NCBI RefSeq assembly: GCF_963678635.1
Contig: NC_087066.1
Location: forward strand, 50,091,581 to 50,155,580
Direction: 5' to 3'
DNA: 64,000 bases
Source: Symsagittifera roscoffensis
Lineage: Eukaryota > Xenacoelomorpha > Acoela > Convolutidae
Position numbers and translations under genes: made by a program. This document shows, in pieces, positions 57,192 to 64,000 of this stretch (its first letter is position 1; every line of letters starts with the position of its first letter). The notes under the pieces are model-generated. The model searched no databases. It saw only the letters and a list, made by a program, of their open reading frames with translations, and was not told the DNA's origin.

Positions 57192-57194
57192 TGA

Positions 57195-57607
57195 GTGACG
57201 TGCGAGAGGGTGTTAGGCCAAAGACTAAGTTGTATGTAATATGTGATATATGTGTTATATTATGTTATGTTATGTTATGTGTTAGGTTATTAAGATCATG
57301 GGTAAGTAGGGGTTAGTGACCATGAACAACTGAATGACGATCTTAGGAATAGAAACAAAGTTTGGACTGTCCAATCTTAGGTCGAATTCCAAAACTTTAG
57401 AGACCGATTGATTTTAATAAATTTTAGGATAAATATCTTTTTATCTGAACTGATTTTAAGCAAACTTTAGCATTTTAGCGATATATGTTAAGATGGAACT
57501 GACAAGTGTGATATTCGTAACCTCTTTTCTAGATCCTGATTGATCGTTTAATTACTCACTTGAGTCAAATCTTGGAATCAAAACCGAATCGAACTTGAAA
57601 GAATAGA
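57195..57607 (+). other. Element B spacer between pol and ORF2
   Basis: AT-rich, with tandem 'atgtt' repeats at 57255-57285, matching the position of A's spacer. Possible internal regulatory region. Confidence 0.5.
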
Positions 57608-60145
57608 ATGGATAACTTCAACTTGGATGAATTGATGGACCTGGCAGAGGCATATGTGGGACCGATGGTAGATGCGATCTATCGTCGGCTGATGGAACGA
57701 GACTTCGCTCTGGAGGACCCAGAGGTAGTCATGTTGCTGACCGCCCTGATCAACATCTTGGGGCATGACAACCGTGGGGACCGCCCCACGGAAGTCCTGT
57801 TGATGGCAGCATATGGAGGAAGGGGAGTACTAGACCGCCCGAACATGAGAGTGATGAGGTGGAGAAACGGGGCTCTCTCAGGTTGTGACTTGGCGAATGA
57901 GCCTGGATTGGGAAGTTCTAGGACCTACCAACCAGGTGAGATGCCTATGCCCTCCAAACCCAAACCTGGGCTGACGAGAATGCAGCAGGAGATGAGCAAC
58001 GAGGCGGCCTCGTCTGGTTCACTACTGAGAGCAGCTGTGCCACCAAAAAGGGCGAAAATAGGACAGAAGGTTCAGACGAACCAAACCATGCAAGATCTGG
58101 ATGAGATGAACGATGAACTGAAAAGTACGAAGAAGGAGCTGGACGAGATGACCAAAAGTAGGCTCAAGATGGAGGAAGATCCAGACATGTGGAGACAATT
58201 GTTCGAAGACTGCAACAAAAAGCAGGGTCAAGAAATTGAGCGCTTGAGGCAGGACTATATAGAGCGATCGGAACAGATGGCGTTGACAACGGCCGTGGAG
58301 AAAGTGATACCTGCAAGGAATATTCCTCGTGGGCAGTCCCCGATGGAGCTCTTGACGCCTCGAGAAATGAGTCAAACAACGGAGACACGGCTCCCAGCAG
58401 AGACAAATCGAGTAACAATCCCGGATCCTAGTGACACCTTGGGTGACCCCGTCGTGGAACAGACAGTGAGGAAGCTGATAGAGACAGCTGGACGACTGGT
58501 CGCTAACAAGAATGCGCCAGGTTCCGGGGTGACTGCACCCTATGGAACGATCGAAGACACGGGCAGAGTACGACTCTCCCAGACCGTGATCAGACAGGGG
58601 ATAAGTGACGTCACACCACTCATGGGGAGCTCGAGGGCCCCAGAGAGAAGAATACGGAAGATGCCAGTGAAGAAAGTGTCTCGCATAATAGACGTGCAAA
58701 AGAATAATCAATTGAAATATAATTTCACGGGAGTTCCGGAGACAGATCCGAGGGCCTGCTTCAATCGAGCGACTTGGAGCCCGGCAGTAAACCTGCAGCA
58801 ACCACCACTCGGGACATCTCATCTGATACTAGGAGACAGCTTGGTTAGAGTGCTGTCGAATTTGAGGACCTCGTGTGTCACCACGGTGATGGCCTTTGGA
58901 GGCGCGACGATAGCCCAGTTATATCGAATGGTGGAACTGATGAATCCAGGGAGGATCCCCAATGTGATGATCTTGGTTGGGACGAATGCCATCTACAGAG
59001 GTTCAAATGAGCAGGAAGCACTATGGGAGTCAATGATGGTCTGTTTGCTTACTACCCTCTGGCAGAAATTCAATTGCGCGGTACTGACCGTTTGCACTGT
59101 GCCAATGAATACGAGAAGCCTGACAGCATCAGGAAGAAGGCACAACGAGGGAGTCGTCAGGTGGAATAACATCTTGAGGAACCTCGCAAGTCGGAACGCC
59201 GGAAGAATGATCCTCATGGACATCGAACATGAGTTGAGAGCTATGGATCAGGCCAGACTAACCACGGACGGCATCCACTTCGACAGTATCGAAGGACAAG
59301 CTTGGTTGAATCGAGTCTTCCAAGAGCGGTTGGACGAACTAGAAGCAGAGCTCTTTGACACAGGAGTGCTGAAGGAAGAAGGAACAGCGAGTGACGCGGT
59401 GATTACCACCTTTGTGCCCCCTAGCCTGGAAACACGCTTGGGTACGGTCCCGGCCGTCAAGAACTACAGGCAACAAAGCTCCAGCGAACCAGGTCAAAGG
59501 ACAGACGTACAGGATCGATTGGGGGAAGCGCCGATGAGGAGGACCATCCATCCTAGGAGAAGAATAGGACCCGTCAACCCAATCGAAGAGACAGGCGGCA
59601 CGTCTAGATCGGACACTAGATTGGAGACGACTGAGCCAGCGGATGAAGGCATCTCGACACTGGGGCCTCCGTCAGCTTTTATGGAAATGAAACGGAATTT
59701 GCCGGAGAGCAGCTTTCCTGGCAATTCAAGAAATAACGACCAAAGAATCCTCATGGAATCACCTAGGAGGAGAAGAGTAGAGGCCTCAGCCAGAGTTCCT
59801 TTCTTGGGAACGCTGCCCGAAGAAGAATGGGAAGTACATCACCGAGACCACGAGAGTAGGACGGGATGCAAATTGGACAGATTGGCGTTCATGGAAGAAA
59901 TCTAGACCGTGGTTCAGAGCTATGGGACCCAGTCCATTCTGAAAACGGGTCTCAACCAACCCTTGATCAGGGAAGTCCTTGACAAGCTTGATGACTGTGA
60001 AGGGAGACTGAGTGAGTTGTTGATTGACTCGGCCACTGATGAAAGTGAAGCGAATTCTCCCATCAAGATGACACCGCAGGACGATAAAGGAGAGGTATCT
60101 GTCAAGAACCAGGAGAGGGACGATGCGATCAAAATTGGGGATTGA
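57608..60145 (+). pseudogene. Element B ORF2 (SGNH protein), one in-frame TAG, different C-terminus
   Basis: Matches A's ORF2 from the ATG through the coiled coil and SGNH domain (GDSLVRV, GGAT, DGIHFD). Block III reads GTNAIY, not GTNDI. Homology to A stops abruptly near 59632, and a different, Arg/Glu-rich sequence continues through TAG at 59903-59905 to TGA at 60143. Without the TAG it would be about 845 aa. The second SGNH-like region of A's ORF2 is not in this frame. ORF3 starts 23 nt before this frame ends. Confidence 0.75.
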
Positions 60146-63100
60146 TAATATCAATGCGATGAAAATGAAGTTAGGCAGCAGAGTGATGCAGAGGAGAGTC
60201 GGAAAGACGAAGGTGGATTCGGAGATATCGATGAAAGCTGTTAACTCAGCGAAAAGGAAGCGAGTCGAGGAGGTCATGGATTTGGGGCAAGGTGATTATC
60301 AACTGCCTGGCATAGATAAAATGTTAACTGATATAGCGATGGTGCCACCCATTTTCATGGCGGGGATAAAGTCAACAGGTTATAAATCCAAAAGGAGTGA
60401 CCGCACTCTGACTGGAGCAACCTTGGAAATGGAATAACTCAGCCAATGTGGAGAGAGCGAAATGAAAGACTTTAAGCCATCTCCCATTAATCACGGAAAG
60501 GGAAGTGTCGCAGGACAACTAATACCAGTGGAATATAACCGACTAACAGTGTCGGAGACTGTGTCGATAGATGAACCCACCGGTGGATACATGGAGATGT
60601 TAGAATACCGAAACTCGGCTAGAGGGTATGTGATGGCCCTGGAAGACGAAAAAGCCATGGAGGGTTATCTGGAGACGATGTTGCAAGGCACCACCCTCAA
60701 GCAGAAGGCGTACGGGACTTTAGCGTCGTCTGAGATACAGGCAGAAACGATGGAGCAGTTGGTGAGCCTTCCATGGAAAGCAGTGGTATTAAGGTACTTC
60801 GAAGAAGAGATGAGGACTACGCCAAGAATACATGCTCTAGTGGCAGTACCTTACGTAAGAACAGAGTTACAACTCAGGTTCGCCTGGTGCATGATGGGAC
60901 TGACTCGCGAAGAATATGATTCAGAAGAAAGGAAGAGGTCGAAAGAAGAGAAGGTTTTCCTCATGACGAACCTGAGGGATCTGATAGTCCAAGAGGGAGT
61001 AGCAGTAGCGTGTGCGAAGCGGAGAGACGCTCTCTGTTTCATTCGATTCCTGATAGAGCAGATTTCAGTACCAGCATTGAACACCTGTGTCAAGATGCTG
61101 AGGGAGGGCGATGAACGAGCAAAAGCCTTAGTCTTGCTAGCACTGCTGGATATGCATCAAAGCAAGCCAATGAGAGTGAATATGAAAGAACGCGAGGAAT
61201 TAGAACCCATGAGAAAGATAGACGAAATCAGGAGATTCTCAAACAAGGAGCTGAGACTCGCTAAAGAATCTATGGGGGCACTGCCGAAATCCAGTGAATA
61301 CTGTGGACCGATCAAGAAGAAATCGTATAGCTACGTATCCGGGATCATAGGGATAGCGTACAACCCTTTCCTGAGTGAAGACATACGCGATTGCTTCTTC
61401 GATTACGAGCAGGCGGTGTTGCTAAGATTCTGGACGTCCAGAATTTTAACGATTAAGAACGTTAACAATCCACAGGCCAAATTGGGACTGGTCTTGGAAG
61501 AAGAGGTGACGGCACCTTCAGTACCAAAATCTGATAAAAGAGTGGAGTTTGGTTTGGGATTCTCAGATGAATTACTGAGTACGAGCTTGATGGCAGTGTG
61601 GGAATTGATGAGGCCATCATGGTGTCTTAGTCCCAACGCTGACTCGATATTGCGGGCGACACAAGACGTGCAGAGGGATCTGAATGCAGACTGTAACCTG
61701 CGTGACCTCAATATCATATATAATGTGATGATAACGGCCTATAGGAGCAATGGAGAAGATAAAGTGGAGTTGCCTGGCTGGGGACCAGAAGACTGGGTCA
61801 AACCTGGTAGCTGTCTGGCGGAAGTCTGTGGACTGGAGGGTCACGTTTGTGGAGGTCTGGACTGTGTGAAGACCCTGGAGAAACAACACAAGCTATTGAC
61901 GGTATTGTTTGGAAACGTAGTGATGAAAGCAAGAACAGAAACGGAACTGATAGCAGATTGCCATAGAGGAACCGAGGAGAATCTAGTGACCGCACTAGGA
62001 TTCTACAGCATGTTTAGTTCTTTAGAGTCACTATTGAATCTAGAACAGAAACATGAGATGGTCACAGCCATCAGTGTAGAAGTATTTCCAGGAGTTCTGC
62101 AGACTGAGCAGAAATACATAGGAAAATGGAGGGAAGCAATCGAGACGGAAATGAACATCAGACACAGTGAGACTTATTGTAGACCATCAGGAGCACGATA
62201 TTTGGTGGGCTCAACATTGGCTCCAATGTGCAAGAGCAGATACCGTGTACATTTCGTAGCTGTGGACGTAAAGAGTACGAGAACGATCGTGGATCAAGCC
62301 TTCTCAGTGCCGAAGTGTGTGAGACTGGCAAGAATGTCCGAGAAGTCTTACGAGTTGCTATGTAAGATGTTCTCAGCAGTTTCAGAGAGAACCAAGGAAG
62401 AGTTGGAATCAATACTAGGAAAAAAGTTCATGGGATACGTGAGCGGGAACTTCAGTGACTTCGAGAGACAGAAACAGAGAGGATCAACTGTCACAGATTA
62501 CAATACAGTAGACGAGAATGATGAAGTCCACCGAGTGATGATGGAAGTGGAACCATTACTGGAAGCTTCGGGAAAACGTAATTGGAGGAGCATCATGTTG
62601 ACACATGACGAGTTTCCTTGCCACTGCTTGCTGCAGACCTGGTGGTATCCCAAGCGTAGTAATCTGATGTTGATCTGGGACTCTGGAGAGCTGCTCTCCA
62701 TGGGGGGTTTACCAGACTCATCACATCCCATAACAATAGTGATAATGGGAGTTATGATGGCGATACGATGGTTGGAAGCTCATGTGAGAGAAAATAATAG
62801 ACAGGAGGCACCGACGAGAGAACAGTTGCGGAAATTAGATTGTCTAAAAGATTTAGATCTCTTTGAGACAATGTGCAAAATTCTAAACATTCCGATGGAA
62901 GTGAAGAAGATATGGGCAAGAAAACGATTGATGCCATGGTTCAGAGCTAACGTGACTGCATGGTTGTACAAATATGCGAAAAAGCATATGTCGAAGCACG
63001 GCAGGGTGTACATTGAATATCAGCTGGACATTGGAGCAGGAGCTTTCAAGCGAGCTCTCATGACTCATCGGAATGCAGTGACCACCGCTGTGAAAACAAT

Positions 63101-63368
63101 TTCCAGGACAAGTGAACGTAGTGGAAAGGAGAAGGCAGAGATGTTAAAGGAAGATTTGGAGAGAAATGTGAGGTTGTGTCTCCACAACAGCTTCTGCAGG
63201 AACAGAGAATCTAACGTGGATCCCCTACCTTGTTGCAAACAGAGGGTAGAAGAGCAGAAGTGTTGGAGGACGTCTTCCAGCAGCGTCAGGATAGCTAACG
63301 ACGTGTTGCAGGATACGGAAACTGAGAGTGCAGAGTCAGTATCACAGGAGGAAGAAATGGAACATTGA
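60123..63368 (+). pseudogene. Element B ORF3, large unknown protein, one in-frame TAA
   Basis: An open frame of 1,082 codons from ATG 60123, with TAA at 60435-60437. The part from 60462 (968 aa) is intact. Largely helical and charged, with several Cys/His-containing stretches (GLEGHVCGGLDC, HDEFPCHC). Near residues 820-870 of the frame, a short run (LMLIWDSGELL, then HPITIVIMGVM) resembles A's second SGNH-like region, but without catalytic residues. No signal peptide or known family seen. It replaces A's ORF3 in position. Length is twice that of A's. Confidence 0.7.
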
Positions 63369-64000
63369 CGAATGGCCGAAAAACGAGATGCAAAAAGAGA
63401 TGAAATTAGAAAAATTTAGAAGTTTTAGAAATTCTAAACGAAGAAAAAAGAAAAAAACAAAGGAGTGATGAAGAAAAAGTTAAAACTCAGAATTGTTTTA
63501 TATGTGTGAAAAAACTCAAGTGAGAAACCAAGCAACCAAGTTGTAATTGAAAACTGAAACATTTAGTTGAGTTTTGAAATTGTTGCATTTATAAATTTGC
63601 ATTTTGATTTTAGTTGAGTGGCTTTAGAGACACTCACTTACTATTTATTTAGAAAGGCCTGAGTGAAGGATTATATTTAAATATTCCAGCCTACATGACT
63701 GTTTTTAATCAACTAGGAGAACTGATCACTTTGTGGTGACATGGAAGGTTTGGGTAATCTCTCGAAGAGGGAGATTGTTTCATTGTTCTTTCTAACCACA
63801 GAGTTTCTTAGTTTTAGTATTCAGGACAATAACAAGCAAGATTTCCGAAGGGAAAAAGCATAGTAGGATAATTTTAGCTTGTTGGTTGGCAGGACTGTCC
63901 TGCCAACCAACACCTTTTAAATCTAAGAGAAAAAGTTTTGAATCAGGACATTGACATTGGAAGTCGGAAAATATGTTTTATCTAAGGTCATATCCTCAAT
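63369..64000 (+). other. Element B 3' untranslated region
   Basis: Resumes close similarity to A's 3' UTR (23873 downwards), including the 'agttttagaa' stretch, the 'caagcaagattt' stretch and the palindrome. Ends at the window edge before the 3' LTR. Confidence 0.85.
63881..63911. repeat. 31-nt perfect palindrome in 3' UTR, element B
   Basis: GTTGGTTGGCAGGAC-T-GTCCTGCCAACCAAC: 15-bp perfect arms with a one-base centre. Homologous to 23386-23416 in A. Confidence 0.8.

Larger units (their letters stand above)
46431..57194 (+). pseudogene. Element B Gag-Pol-macro pseudogene
   Basis: The same domain series as A, with lesions: TAG at 46611; TAA at 47736; a ~1.17-kb tandem duplication in gag (47181-49512); a single-base insertion in the protease-downstream region near 51235; a base loss near 55885 after the integrase; and TGA at 56649 before the macro domain. 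The zinc knuckles, protease LLDTGA, RT YVDD, integrase DDE and macro domain are each still readable. It cannot encode the full polyprotein. Confidence 0.9.
42710..64000 (+). mobile_element. Element B: giant Ty3/gypsy LTR retrotransposon, decayed, 3' LTR outside window
   Basis: Homologous to A and in opposite orientation. It has a 5' LTR, leader, gag-pol with multiple lesions, ORF2, ORF3 and most of the 3' UTR. The window ends about 190 bp before the expected 3' LTR, judged from A. B's LTR is visibly more different from A's LTRs than those are from each other, so B and A are separate insertions, not one inverted copy. Confidence 0.9.

Noticed and set aside
22223-64000. The whole palindrome as an assembly artefact (one element read on both strands).
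   Set aside because: A and B differ throughout, have different lesions, a B-only duplication and a different 3' cassette, so they are separate sequences.
1-64000. Naming the host (planarian, rotifer, appendicularian and similar groups with large or odd retroelements).
   Set aside because: No host-specific marker such as rRNA, spliced leader or diagnostic gene order is present, so any name would be a guess.

Overview
This is a window from an AT-rich metazoan (invertebrate) nuclear genome. The evidence is GT-AG introns in a recognisable sphingolipid gene, an animal-type ENPP ectoenzyme, MULE/FLYWCH transposon remnants and Ty3/gypsy retrotransposons. The phylum cannot be fixed from the sequence alone.

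Layout. (1) 1-3420: a decayed retroelement or virus-derived region. It holds a broken envelope-glycoprotein-like reading frame, a Pro/Ser/Thr-rich ORF and unidentified fragments. (2) 5609-7135 (-): an intact single-exon ENPP4/5-like ectonucleotide pyrophosphatase/phosphodiesterase. (3) 9800-10828: a Tc1/mariner-like fold-back element next to a diverged half copy. (4) 11111-21272 (-): a five-exon 3-ketodihydrosphingosine reductase gene (KDSR). Its 8.1-kb first intron carries two decayed Mutator-like transposons whose terminal inverted repeats are built from short tandem repeats. (5) 22223-64000: two giant, related Ty3/gypsy elements lying head to head, only 10 bp apart. They make an imperfect inverted repeat of more than 20 kb per arm.

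Element A (22223-42699, minus, 20,477 bp) is nearly intact. Its two LTRs are about 99% identical by eye. It has a ~2.95-kb untranslated leader studded with a CCCCTCCGGATT-type motif. One 3,201-codon Gag-Pol frame is broken by a single TAA. ORF2 (1,144 aa) has an SGNH/GDSL-hydrolase domain, and ORF3 (about 510 codons, one TAG) is joined to it by TAATG. The C-terminus of the Gag-Pol frame, after the integrase, is a macro domain resembling TARG1/OARD1 ADP-ribose hydrolases, but the loop that carries the catalytic Asp is altered.

Element B (42710 to beyond 64000, plus) is a decayed relative with several stops, frameshifts and a 1.17-kb tandem duplication in gag. It matches A from the LTR through gag-pol and the first SGNH domain. 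It then carries a different ~3.7-kb cassette where A has ~2.84 kb, and the two become alike again in the 3' untranslated region. This modular exchange, with the Gag-Pol-macro fusion and the SGNH ORF, is the most unusual biology in the window. A's 3' LTR lies about 950 bp upstream of KDSR in the same transcriptional direction, so it could influence that gene.
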